Made by a program: the position numbers and the translations under genes
Notes under the pieces: generated by a model
What the model saw: the letters and a program-made list of their open reading frames with translations, nothing else
Told to the model about the DNA's origin: nothing
The model's database searches: none
Virus record (IMG/VR): IMGVR_UViG_3300045125_000031
Coordinates: 1 to 64,000 of that record
From: a virus
DNA: 64,000 bases
Direction: 5' to 3' (one strand)
Shown: in pieces, positions 53,367-61,807 of the stretch
Layout: every line of letters begins with the position of its first letter
Position numbering within the stretch: the stretch's first letter is position 1

Positions 53367-53911
53367 TTAGTCTTGTCGGTTTTTTTCTGTTCCATGGATA
53401 AAAACGGTAGAGAAGTATCTTATTGTATCATCTAAAACTGGAAGAGATCCGTGAACAATGTGCCCTCCATGTATATATAAAGAATTAGATTTTGGCTTAA
53501 CCGTAATATTAATATCTGGATAGTCTAACTCTCCACCAGTATATTCATCATTATAATATAAACAAAAGCCATATCCAATATAATAGTCTATATCTGTTCT
53601 CCATTGATCTGCATGATGCGTTATAAAATCTCCTTTTTTATATCTCTGTAAATGCAGTTTATCTGGATAATAAGAATATGACTCAAATAAATTTTTCATT
53701 TTTTCATTTATATCGTCAAAAATATTTTTGTCTTTAAAGCATAAAGTTTTTCCAAACCAAAAATCTGGAATATTTTGTTCTTTTTTCATTTCTTCATCAA
53801 GCCATTTATCTTCTGAAGTATTTTTATAATTTTATTAACTTCAAACATTTCTTCATCAGTAAGAAAGTTATTAATTTCATACACATCATCATATAGTTTA
53901 TTAATTTTCAT
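53367..53911 (-). CDS. 2OG-Fe(II) oxygenase 8 (prolyl 4-hydroxylase type)
   Basis: About 181 codons. ATG 53911; one A lost near 53830 splits the first 40 residues (MKINKLYDDVYEINNFLTDE) from the intact rest. Iron site: His and Asp in ITHHADQW, distal His in HGGHIVHGSLPV, and the 2-oxoglutarate-binding Arg in DDTIRYFSTVF. The family's strand signature is YYNDEYTGGELDYPD. Prolyl 4-hydroxylase-type enzymes hydroxylate C-H bonds using O2 and 2-oxoglutarate. Shortest of the eight; overlaps the start of nothing and sits between the dehydrogenase and the methyltransferase. Confidence 0.82.
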
Positions 53912-53916
53912 TTTAG

Positions 53917-54586
53917 TTACATATACTTATTGTTAAATATATGACTTACCTCCAAGTGATTTATATTCATATGTTTTGGCAATGAGGCCACCCACCTAAT
54001 TGTTTCAGCCATGTCGTTAGCAGTAAGGGCATTATCTTTTTTCTATTTGTGTGTCAATTGTCCCTGGACATATTTCTGTTATCTTTATTCCATATTCAGG
54101 AAATTCCATACGCATTGTATCTATTAACGCCATTTGATCCTCGTTTGGCATTACTATAATTGCCTCCGCCTCTAAATGGAACTTTTCCACATAAAGATGT
54201 TATAAAGATAATTGTTGCAGACTCTGATTTTTTCATAGATGGAGCAAATAACTGAGACAAGTACATTGGCCCAGAAACATTAATATCATATGCTATTCTA
54301 AAATTTTCCATAGTTTCATTAATAATATGTGTTGGTCCAGAACCTCCGCCAGCATTATTAACTAATAAGTCTAATGTTATGTTTTTATATTTTTCAAAAA
54401 AAGTATTTAATTTCATTCTCTTTTGTTATATCTAATTTATAAATTTCTACCATTATCAGATAATAATCCAGACATTTTATCAACATCTCTCGAAACAGCA
54501 ATAACCTTATATCCGTTTTCAGATAAAAGTTTAACGGTTGCATAACCTACACCTTTACTTGCACCAGTAACGATGGCTGTTTTCAC
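53917..54586 (-). CDS. Short-chain dehydrogenase/reductase
   Basis: NAD(P)-dependent oxidoreductase, about 223 codons, GTG start at 54586 inside the previous stop. Cofactor motif TAIVTGASKGVGYATVKLLS; LDLLVNNAGGGSGP; catalytic Ser in ATIIFITSLCGKVPF; and Tyr/Lys in GGGNYSNAKRGSNG (Y-x3-K). The C-terminus PEYGIKITEICPGTIDTQIE is also typical. The complete N-S-Y-K set is present, so it should be active. Frameshifts near 54465, 54420, 54140 and 54040. In this setting it could oxidise a hydroxyl made by an oxygenase to a keto group, or process a sugar. Confidence 0.82.
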
Positions 54587-55317
54587 TACATGCCTTGCTG
54601 CTGGTTAAGTTGCATATTGTTATGTATCCAATGACCTGGGACCATATACTTAACACCAGACTTTACTGTATGTGCCGTATGAAAATATGGCGCTTCTGCT
54701 GGGAAAATAATAACGCTATTTGCTTTTGGTTTTATTCCGAAATCTATTGCATTGTTTGCAACAGCATCATCATAATCTAAATTAACTGGTGGAGCACCAT
54801 GAACCCATCCATCTTTGCTATTCCATCCACCATCATAATTTTTTAATTGAAAGGATATCTCTCCACCATCGCAGTCATCATTTAAATACATGACTAGAGA
54901 GTATCTCAAAGTCTTATCGCCATCTAATTGATCGAAGTGTGCACCCATTGCCATTCCAGTATAATATTTCTTAATATTAAATGTTGGGAATAGCCTTGGC
55001 TCGTCAAAATCACCTAGTGACTCTGCATAATCCTTACATACATTATATAGGGTTGTCATGACTGAATCATAAATATATTTGCTTTTTTCTCCAACTATAC
55101 CGCCAGACTTTGAGATGGCATCTATATCAAAAGTCTTTGTTTCTCCATAAATAAAATCTTTGTCATTAGAAGATGTCCACTTTTGCCAAAGATTAACCTT
55201 TGTATCATCATAAAACTCCATGGTATCTAACTCACTTAAAGTTTTTAAAAACACATCAAAGTTATCTATTGCGTCTGTATAATAATATACTTTTGGATCA
55301 AGAATTTCTCTATTCAT
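54586..55317 (-). CDS. 2OG-Fe(II) oxygenase 7, intact
   Basis: 243 residues, no frameshift. Iron ligands: GAHFDQLDGDK (H-x-D) and AEAPYFHTAHTV (distal His). Basic 2-oxoglutarate residue: Lys in SGVKYMVPGHW. Central signature LVMYLNDDCDGGEISFQ. Larger than its neighbours because of an insert KNYDGGWNSKDGWVHGAPPV between the signature strand and the GIKPKANSVIIFPA strand. Starts 2 bases after the preceding gene ends and shares its stop with the GTG start of the dehydrogenase. Confidence 0.86.
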   Translation of the reverse strand: MNREILDPKVYYYTDAIDNFDVFLKTLSELDTMEFYDDTKVNLWQKWTSSNDKDFIYGETKTFDIDAISKSGGIVGEKSKYIYDSVMTTLYNVCKDYAESLGDFDEPRLFPTFNIKKYYTGMAMGAHFDQLDGDKTLRYSLVMYLNDDCDGGEISFQLKNYDGGWNSKDGWVHGAPPVNLDYDDAVANNAIDFGIKPKANSVIIFPAEAPYFHTAHTVKSGVKYMVPGHWIHNNMQLNQQQGM

Positions 55318-55318
55318 T

Positions 55319-55977
55319 TTAATACCTATTTCTTTCGTAATGACCTATTTCTTTTATAAAGCCGACTATAACATATCTTATTGGCCCATCCCCTACATGC
55401 TTTACACCATGCTCTATACTCTTCATTTCCTGGAAAAAACAATAAGTCTCCTGGTTTTGGCCTCAATGATATATCTTTATTTGGAAAGAATAATTCTCCA
55501 TCTACGTAGTCATCATTAATGTATATTATTGTTGCATAGTGTATAGATGGATCTGTATGCTGATCAGTATGTGATTTCAGTTCTACTCCCTTTTGCATTC
55601 TTTGAATAGTGGCAAGCCCACTAAGTTCAAGTCCTGGGAAAGAAGGGTGAATTATATTTGCTAGTCTTCCGTAAAAACATTTTGTTCTGGGTGATGCTTA
55701 ATATTTAAATTTTTATCTACCCAATTTTGAGTAATTTCAAATTTCCCTTCAGCGACTAAGTTGTCAACATCTTCTCTGCCAAACTTTTCTAAACAAAATC
55801 TTTTTAGATTTCCCATATACTCTACTTCCCAATCTTCTTGAGACGCACCATTAATTATATTCCAAATAAAATCTAATTCTTCTTTTGTCAAAAAGTCTTT
55901 AATCCAAAGTAGTTCTGGAGTTACTTCTTCAAACTCTAAGTTATTATTTTTAAATTTTCTTTCAAAGAATCCATCAT
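55319..55977 (-). CDS. 2OG-Fe(II) oxygenase 6
   Basis: About 219 codons. ATG 55977, immediately after the preceding stop. MMDSLKENLK, then one A restored near 55950 gives LEFEEVTPELLWIKDFLTKE, DEFIWNIIN-type helix, and another join near 55655. Iron site: ELKSHTDQHTD (H-x-D), distal His in NEEYEHGVKHVG after repair near 55400, Arg in DGPIRYVIVGF. Signature YINDDYVDGELFFP; strand ISLRPKPGDLLFFPG. The short signature has V for G ('YVDGEL'), a small departure from 'Y-D-G-G-E-L'. Confidence 0.8.
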
Positions 55978-55978
55978 A

Positions 55979-56731
55979 TTAAACAGCATCTCCTTTAAAT
56001 AGATATTTATTGCCATCTTCATCTATTTTATATCCATCTTTTAGAAGTTCTTGCCATTCTGCTCTTTCAACTTCTTGCTTGGCTCTAGTCTCTTTCATTT
56101 CTTGCGCCCAAGCGTCTCTTAGTTCCTGTGGATATGCATCTTCTTCACGATCATCCCAGAATGAACCTATTGTATATCTAACTCCACTAGTTATAAGAGT
56201 TACCTCATGCATATTGTTGAATCCCCCGTCAAAAGCAGCAAGCATTCCAACTTTAGGCTTTATGCTTATTTGTTGATCTGGGAAATGCAAAAGTCCTCCA
56301 TCAAAGTTATCATTCAAATATAAAAATGCAGCATATCTACTTCTAGTAAATGCTCCAGAGTTTCCGTGTTCATCTGTATTATCAGAATGCTTTCTAGCAT
56401 AAGCCCCTGGTTCCCATTTCTGAGTATGATATCCAATTTGAGATATTATCTTTGAATCTAAATCATGAACGCTGGCAACTGCTTCTACAATACCCTTTTT
56501 AATTGTGTAAAAATATCAGAAGGTAAACCTTCGGCAATTACATGCTCGTCGTTATCTTGTGGCAAAACAGAAGAATAAGATTCATAAAACGATATAGGCA
56601 TCCAACTAATGGTCCCTATTTCTGCATGTTTATCTAAAACTTTTATAAGTTTATCGGCAGTTTTCAGAATCAATAAAGTTTTCATAAACAACTATATCTT
56701 TTGTTAGTCTAACTTTATTTTCTAAGTTCAT
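55979..56731 (-). CDS. 2OG-Fe(II) oxygenase 5
   Basis: About 250 codons, ATG 56731 (GGAGTTAGAATTAG upstream; overlaps the previous stop). N-terminus VRLTKDIVVYENFIDSENC and ISWMPISFYESYSSVLPQDN. Iron site: YARKHSDNTDEHG (H-x-D), distal His in GFNNMHEVTL. Arg in SGVRYTIGSFWDD. Signature LYLNDNFDGGLLHFPDQ. A charged C-terminal extension (WAQEMKETRAKQEVERAEWQ, DGYKIDEDGNKYLFKGDAV) is absent from the other seven except the one upstream. Frameshifts near 56660, 56490 and 56320. Confidence 0.82.
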
Positions 56732-57604
56732 CTAATTCTAACTCCTTCGATTGAATCTTTATTTGCAGCATATTTGCCTATCATCTCTTTATGTAATTTA
56801 GACCAACTTTCAGTACCAAGTTCTTTTTCTTTATCAAACCACTCCTGATCACCTATCTCCATATTTTTTCAAATAGTTTCTTATTAAGTATTTTTCTGTT
56901 TTAAAAGATGGGAAAACGCCATGTAAGTAAGGTTGATTATTTTTATTTAAAACATCTGGGTGTCCACTAGGGAAAACTACCCAATCACCTGCAACTGGTT
57001 TATACTTTATTAGATTACCATCTATATAAAAGTCAAGTTCTCCTCCATCATAATCATCATTAAAATAATAATTAGCAGTTATTGCAAACTTATAGCCTGG
57101 ACTTTTTACTGGCTCTCTTACATAATCAGAATGATATCGCATTGACATTACAGTATCTATATTTTTATTATATCTGCATATAGAAGGTCCTTCTTTTTTC
57201 CATAAAGGCAAATAATTTCCATCATGGTCTTTTGTTATTTCTTCTTCATTATAATTAAACATGTCTTTATATTTAGAAATATATGCGTCCATAGTTTTAT
57301 TAAAACCATTACTTATTTCTAACAAAAGATATTTTTGATCTTCTTGTATTTTACTATTAGTTTTTAAGTCATTTATCAATTGAGAATTAAATTCAGCAGG
57401 CTTTCCTGTTTTTGGATTTAATTTAGAAAGTTCTGGAAAAGCAGTCTGAATATAACGACCAAAACCTTGCCAATCAGACCATTCTCCTAAAATTCTATCT
57501 GAATTATTGTTAGCAGATTCTTTAACTATCTCATATAATCTTTCTGGTTGATCATTAACATTTTTATATATCATTATGTTTTCATATAATTCTATCTCTT
57601 CCAT
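56728..57604 (-). CDS. 2OG-Fe(II) oxygenase 4
   Basis: About 292 codons, ATG 57604 after GGAGATAATA. A long N-terminal helical part (NDLKTNSKIQEDQKYLLLEI) precedes the fold. Iron site: SMRYHSDYVRE (H-x-D), distal His in NQPYLHGVFPSF; Lys in KTEKYLIRNYLKK. Signature NYYFNDDYDGGELDFYID. The open frame ends at 56849, but one A removed from the A-run continues it as MEIGDQEWFDKEKELGTESW to a TGA at 56728 that overlaps the next ATG. I read the longer form; a separate 45-codon gene is the alternative. Confidence 0.82.
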
Positions 57605-57606
57605 TA

Positions 57607-58364
57607 TTATCTCCTTATTCCTTTTTTTGGATCCCAAGACTTTACTTCTTCTTCTGTAGGAAAAATTCTATGGTACTTTGTATTTGGGTCTGGTTTTACA
57701 TCTCCAGTATGCTCTAAAATTTCCCAGAAAAACGGACATGTATATCTTAAAGATTTTGTGACTTCTGTTACTCCATGTACATAGTTCATGTCTCCTGGGA
57801 AAAAATATGCCGAACCACGTTTTGGTTTAAATTGAACTTTTTGATATGGAAAGTATAACTCTCCACCCTCATAATCATCATTGATGTAAAATAAACTTGA
57901 AATATCATAATATGGAAAATCGTTTGGTAATCCAGCATCTGATCCAAAATGCAATTCTTTGTCTGCGTGAGGCATTTGGAACTGTCCTGGATTCCACTTA
58001 ACAATTGTTTGTCCTGTAGACTGTACTTTGACCTTAAAAAAATCTTCAATAATTGGTTGAAGTCTACTAAATAATCCTACTAAAACTGGAAGAATTTTTG
58101 GATCATTTGCATTTAAAGATGGCGCAGTTGCAACTCTATCTTTCCAATAACTTGAATCATAAATAACAGTTCCATTTTTCATTTATATGGCTTTGAGTAA
58201 CATCCCAGATAGTTATGTTTCTTGCTGCTTTTTCTAAAAAATCAACTTCTTCTTCAGTCATAAAATTTTTCTAACTCAACTATATTTTCAGCACCATAGC
58301 CAAAAAACCCAGATGGGGTGATTGATGGATGTCTTATTACTTTTACTGCATCTTCTGGTATCAT
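57607..58364 (-). CDS. 2OG-Fe(II) oxygenase 3
   Basis: About 252 codons. ATG 58364: MIPEDAVKVIRHPSITPSGF, FFGYGAENIVELE; frame joined near 58265 to MTEEEVDFLEKAARNITIWD and near 58190 to the intact 191-residue remainder. Iron site: FQMPHADKELH (H-x-D), distal His in MNYVHGVTEV; Arg in KSLRYTCPFFWE. Signature LFYINDDYEGGELYFPYQ. The C-terminus (HTGDVKPDPNTKYHRIFPTE) is a Pro/Lys-rich tail. An extended -10 box lies directly before the ATG and there is no ribosome site. Confidence 0.83.
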
Positions 58365-58370
58365 ATTATT

Positions 58371-58379
58371 ATTATATCA
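58371..58379 (-). promoter_or_regulatory. Extended -10 promoter, near-leaderless
   Basis: Minus strand TGATATAAT, TATAAT at 58376-58371. The predicted start falls at or within a base or two of ATG 58364. No Shine-Dalgarno and no -35 are seen. The region is AT-rich, so chance is possible. Confidence 0.4.
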
Positions 58380-59083
58380 TCCTATAGTATTATCTTTTAC
58401 GTATAATTTTAGGGTTTTTACTTCATGAGACCCTACAGATTCATTCTTTTCATTTACCGCATTTCTATACCAATCGGTCCAGTTGCCAGATGAATTAAGC
58501 ACTTGTGCTGCTTCTCCGTAGGCAATGTTTGCATTTGTTCTAGAACGATCTACATCTTTATATTCTACAATCTCAATTGATGTATTATTTAAATTTGTTA
58601 AAGATATTGGAATAATTGTTGCAATAGGAGTTCCTGCTTTTATAATAGTTTCTACGTTAGCCTTTTTGCCTTAAGAGCAAGAGGCAACGGGTTATCATAA
58701 AATGAAGTACTTATTACACTAGACATAGTTTCAAAGTCATCATTAAAATAATTAACTGGATGTATTGTCCAAATACTAACATCTGGATCTGTTCTAAAAA
58801 CCAAAGAAGTGTTTAAACTTATTGAAGATTGACCTCTTCCAGAGTATGAACCTGATGGACTTACAATCTTTATATGCTGGTCTGTCTGATCATTTATTCC
58901 ATCCCACGTAAAAACTATATCTTCTGAACATGAAAGATACCAACCTATAACATTTGACTGAGTTACTGGAAAACATCTATATGCGTGGTTTTCAGACGTT
59001 AAGTCCATCCAATCTCTTTTAATTGACATTGGTTCGATGTTAAAAATACATCCCTGCATTTTTTCAACAGTAATATTAAACAT
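58377..59083 (-). CDS. DUF6065-like protein, second copy
   Basis: About 235 codons with one frameshift near 58660. MSIKRDWMDLTSENHAYRCF followed by TQSNVIGWYLSCSEDIVFTW matches the 'R-D-W-M-D-A-T ... A-Y-R-C-x-P ... N-x-x-G-W' opening I associate with DUF6065. Later: SLNTSLVFRTDPDVSIWTIH, IKAGTPIATIIPISLTNL, DRSRTNANIAYGEAAQVL and WTDWYRNAVNEKN. DUF6065 genes often lie beside 2OG-Fe(II) oxygenases and sugar or peptide modification genes as I recall; the biochemical role is not known to me. Its start overlaps the stop of oxygenase 2. Confidence 0.6.
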
Positions 59084-59766
59084 TATTCATTTGCCCACTT
59101 TGGATCATACATATCTGGTGTATGATATTTTTACCTGTAATCTAACATTGTTACAATTGAATATTTAGTTCCAGAGTGTACTGGCATTGCTTGATGTGGA
59201 TACATAAAATTTGACGGGAAAACATATAGATCTCCAGCCTTTGGTTTTATATTTAGATTTTGCAGTCTAAAGTATAACTCTCCACCATCGTAGTCGTCAT
59301 TAATATAGGCAACTAAGGAAACGGTACAGTTATAAGAGAATCCATGGTCATGGTGTTCTTTGAAGTGTTGGCCTGGTCCATACTTGATAAAGTTAAGGCT
59401 TCCCAATATTTTAACGGCATAATGTTGTAATCTCTACGATAATCATCTACTGCTGCTGCCTGTGCATCATATACATCTTGCCAAATTCCCTGAAGCAATA
59501 AAGAGTCCTTGCTTGGATCTGATTCAATATCAGTTTTCTTAAACTTAAAGTCATAGCAGTCACGATAGTCTGGCATTAATTGTTGATATCCTACATATGC
59601 TGGTAGCCAGTGATAAGGCTTACCCTCTGGAGATAATTCCGCCCCATGGTGCTGGAGAACCCAAAATATTTTCTAATCTTTCTATAATATTTAGTTCTGG
59701 CTTAATGACACCTCTATAGCAAGTAATTCCAAACCCTAATGTTTCTTTTTCTGTCCAAGTTGACAT
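59083..59766 (-). CDS. 2OG-Fe(II) oxygenase 2
   Basis: About 227 codons, ATG 59766 after AAAAGGAGATATC. N-terminus MSTWTEKETLGFGITCYRGV, then DFKFKKTDIESDPSKDSLLL. Iron site: HFKEHHDHGFSYN (H-x-D), distal His in NFMYPHQAMPVH; Lys in SGTKYSIVTMLDY. Signature LVAYINDDYDGGELYFRLQN. An in-frame TAA after MLDYR (59133-59131) is followed in the same frame by YHTPDMYDPKWANE and a stop at 59083 that abuts the next ATG (TAATG), so I place the true end there. Frameshifts near 59640 and 59400. Closest in motif to oxygenase 1. Confidence 0.82.
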
Positions 59767-59777
59767 GATATCTCCTT

Positions 59778-60554
59778 TTACCTATACTCTCTTCTTGTCC
59801 AAACTTTATCTTTATATACCCCGCCATCTGGTTGACGATAAATATTTGCGTTATCTACTATTTTAGCATATACCGTTGATGAATCAAGAATATCAAGTTC
59901 GTGTCTCCCAATTTTCTCTTTTAAATGGGAGTATCTGCAAGTATGGTGTTCCTGCTGGTATAGTTCCCTCCCAACCTTCAATAATAAAAATGGAAAACTA
60001 CCTAATAATTCAACTTTATCTGAATCTACTACGCCAGTAGTATTCATAAAAGGTAGATCAAACCTATTCATAGGTGTCATAAATAATGCACTATAGCCTT
60101 CTGGTAACTTCATGCCCCAGTCTGGCATCCAGGCAAAATGATCTTTGTAATATCCTTGAGGATGTTCAAATTGTGCCATTGGTGGTCTAGATGTACAAAA
60201 ATCTCGATACATTTGATTTCTATTTTAAAATCTAAAGATCCTTTATTATTTTTAGTAAATGTAATGTCAGTTGAGTTCTAAATACATATCCAGTTATAAA
60301 GGCATCCATGATTGCTGGACATGCTTTCTCATGTAGGAATCATTCCATAATCATCTGTAGTTCCAGATTTTGGAAATGGACAAACCTCTTTGGGGCCTTA
60401 TAGTATTCTCCATTAATTGGATTTTTAGCAAACCTATCAGCATCCTTATACCATTGAGGTATTTCTTTTTGTGTAGGAGTTGGGGCAGATTTGCTTTCTT
60501 TGTTAGCCAAGGACGGTATGTCTTAAAAGAGACACTTTTTATATCATCGGACAT
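59778..60554 (-). CDS. DUF6065-like conserved phage protein, first copy
   Basis: About 259 codons. MSDDIKSVSFKTYRPW, then after indels YKDADRFAKNPINGEYYKAP, IPTWKACPAIMDAFITGYVF, MYRDFCTSRPPMAQFEHPQG, HFAWMPDWGMKLPEGYSALF, MTPMNRFDLPFMNTTGVVDS, GTIPAGTPYLQILPFKRE. The plan 'A-C-P-A-x-x-D-x-x-x-x-G-Y', 'L-P-E-G-Y-S-A-L-F-x-x-P-x-N', 'G-x-V-D-x-D' and 'I-P-A-G-T-P-x-x-Q' parallels DUF6065 and its gene context. It is a conserved hypothetical next to hydroxylases in other phages as I remember. Starts inside the end of oxygenase 1. Confidence 0.5.
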
Positions 60555-61267
60555 GCTGATGACCTAACTCATTAATATCAGTCATGATTACGACACAATA
60601 CTTTGTACCGCTCTTCATAGGAAGAGACGCATGCTCATAAATGTAGTTAGATGGGAATACAGCAATATCTCCAACCTTTGGTGTAAGAGTATAGCCGTCT
60701 AATCTTGGAAATTGTATTTCTCCGCCTTCGTAGTCATCATTGATATAGATAACAGCAGAGACAGTTGCATTATATGCTGGACCATGATCTGCGTGAATAT
60801 TAAAGTGTTTTCCTTCGCCTTCATATTTTACAAAATTAAATGCTTCATAATAAATAACATTAATTCCCCAATAACGTGCATAATCATCTATACAAAACTT
60901 TAATTTTTGATAAATTTCTTCATGTAGGTCATAAGTTCTCCATTAAATCTCATCTCTGGGGCCAAGATTTTCTTGCTTGTATTTAAAATCTACAGCATCT
61001 CTTGCTCTTTTAATTGGTGTTGTAGAGTTTGTAACCTGTGCTTCTGACCATTTGTATCTTTTTGTTCCATCTAAATTTGATTCAAGTATTTTAATATATC
61101 TGTCAGCATCATCTTTACTAAAAACATTTCTATAGACGTTTAACCCAAGTCCAGGATTTTCTACAACTATACCATTTGGTAAAGTTTTTGTTGGATATCT
61201 TGTTTGATGCAGTTTCTGAACGATCTTTAGTAAACCAAGGATTCTGGTTTTCATCATAAATTTCCAT
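60544..61267 (-). CDS. 2OG-Fe(II) oxygenase 1
   Basis: About 241 codons from ATG 61267. First part: VENPGLGLNVYRNVFSKDDA, ADRYIKILESNLDGTKRYKW, RARDAVDFKYKQENLGPRDE; second: YARYWGINVIYYEAFNFVKY. Iron site: HFNIHADHGPAYN (H-x-D), distal His in NYIYEHASLPMK; Lys in SGTKYCVVIMTDIN. Signature AVIYINDDYEGGEIQFPRL. Frameshifts near 61210 and 60945. First of the eight in transcription order, and like oxygenase 2 followed by a DUF6065-like gene. Confidence 0.84.
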
Positions 61268-61292
61268 ACTGACTAACCTTTCAAAGTTAAAG

Positions 61293-61731
61293 TTATGCTA
61301 CTGTGCTAAAAGAGGTTCCGTCCCTGTTGTATGTTTGTCCAACATATACAGTTTGTCTTTCTGGAATCTTTGCTAAGATCATACCTGCAGCATTTGCAGC
61401 AGCAAACATCTCTGCCTTTGGACCTTCTGACGGTACTGCCATTCTTGCAACAACAACATTGTTAGATAAGAATGCATACAAATTAAAAGAATCTAATTGC
61501 TCTTGTGTAGCATTTAATAGATTAGGGACCTGCAGTTCCTCCAGAAAATGATGAGCCATTGAAAGTTGCTCCATGAAGTGCTGTTTGCTTATATGCACTT
61601 GCATCAATTGCTGAAATAGTTGCTCCAGTTTCATAAACTGTATCAAGATTATCCATTACCTCTGGCTTATTGCTTGAATATATTCCAATAACATCATAAG
61701 CATCATTGTTTTCTACTAATATTGCGTACAT
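61293..61731 (-). CDS. Small Ala/Ser-rich structural protein
   Basis: About 146 codons, ATG 61731 after AAAGGAGATTATTA; one indel near 61530. MYAILVENNDAYDVIGIYSS, ETGATISAIDASAYKQTALH, LNATQEQLDSFNLYAFLSNN and KIPERQTVYVGQTYNRDGTS. Beta-strand pattern with a Q-T-V-Y-V-G-Q-T-Y end. Has its own promoter. Could be a small virion or fibre-associated protein; no recognised family. Confidence 0.5.
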
Positions 61732-61754
61732 TAATAATCTCCTTTAGTACTTTT

Positions 61755-61763
61755 ATTATAGCA
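61755..61763 (-). promoter_or_regulatory. Extended -10 promoter heading the oxygenase cassette
   Basis: Minus strand TGCTATAAT with TATAAT at 61760-61755, about 24 bases before ATG 61731. It follows a strong hairpin and is the only promoter-like site before the run of oxygenase genes, so it may drive all of them. Confidence 0.55.
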
Positions 61764-61771
61764 TATGTTAT

Positions 61772-61805
61772 TTAGTAGGGGCATATCTTCATATACCCCC
61801 ACTAA
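61772..61805 (-). terminator. 15-bp hairpin after the Phe-Phe-Pro protein
   Basis: Minus strand TTAGTGGGGGTATAT-GAAG-ATATGCCCCTACTAA. All 15 pairs form on the minus transcript, two of them G-U; on the plus strand the same two would be A-C mismatches, so the hairpin is tuned to the minus transcript. No T-run follows, so it is either a U-less terminator or an RNA-stability element. Confidence 0.6.
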
Positions 61806-61807
61806 TT

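Noticed and set aside
53367-61267. TET/JBP-type DNA-base oxygenases
   Set aside because: The core signature (N-D-D-Y-x-G-G-E-L ... H-G-V ... R/K-Y) is of the prolyl 4-hydroxylase type, without the TET/JBP features I know. DNA as substrate is not excluded but has no sequence support.
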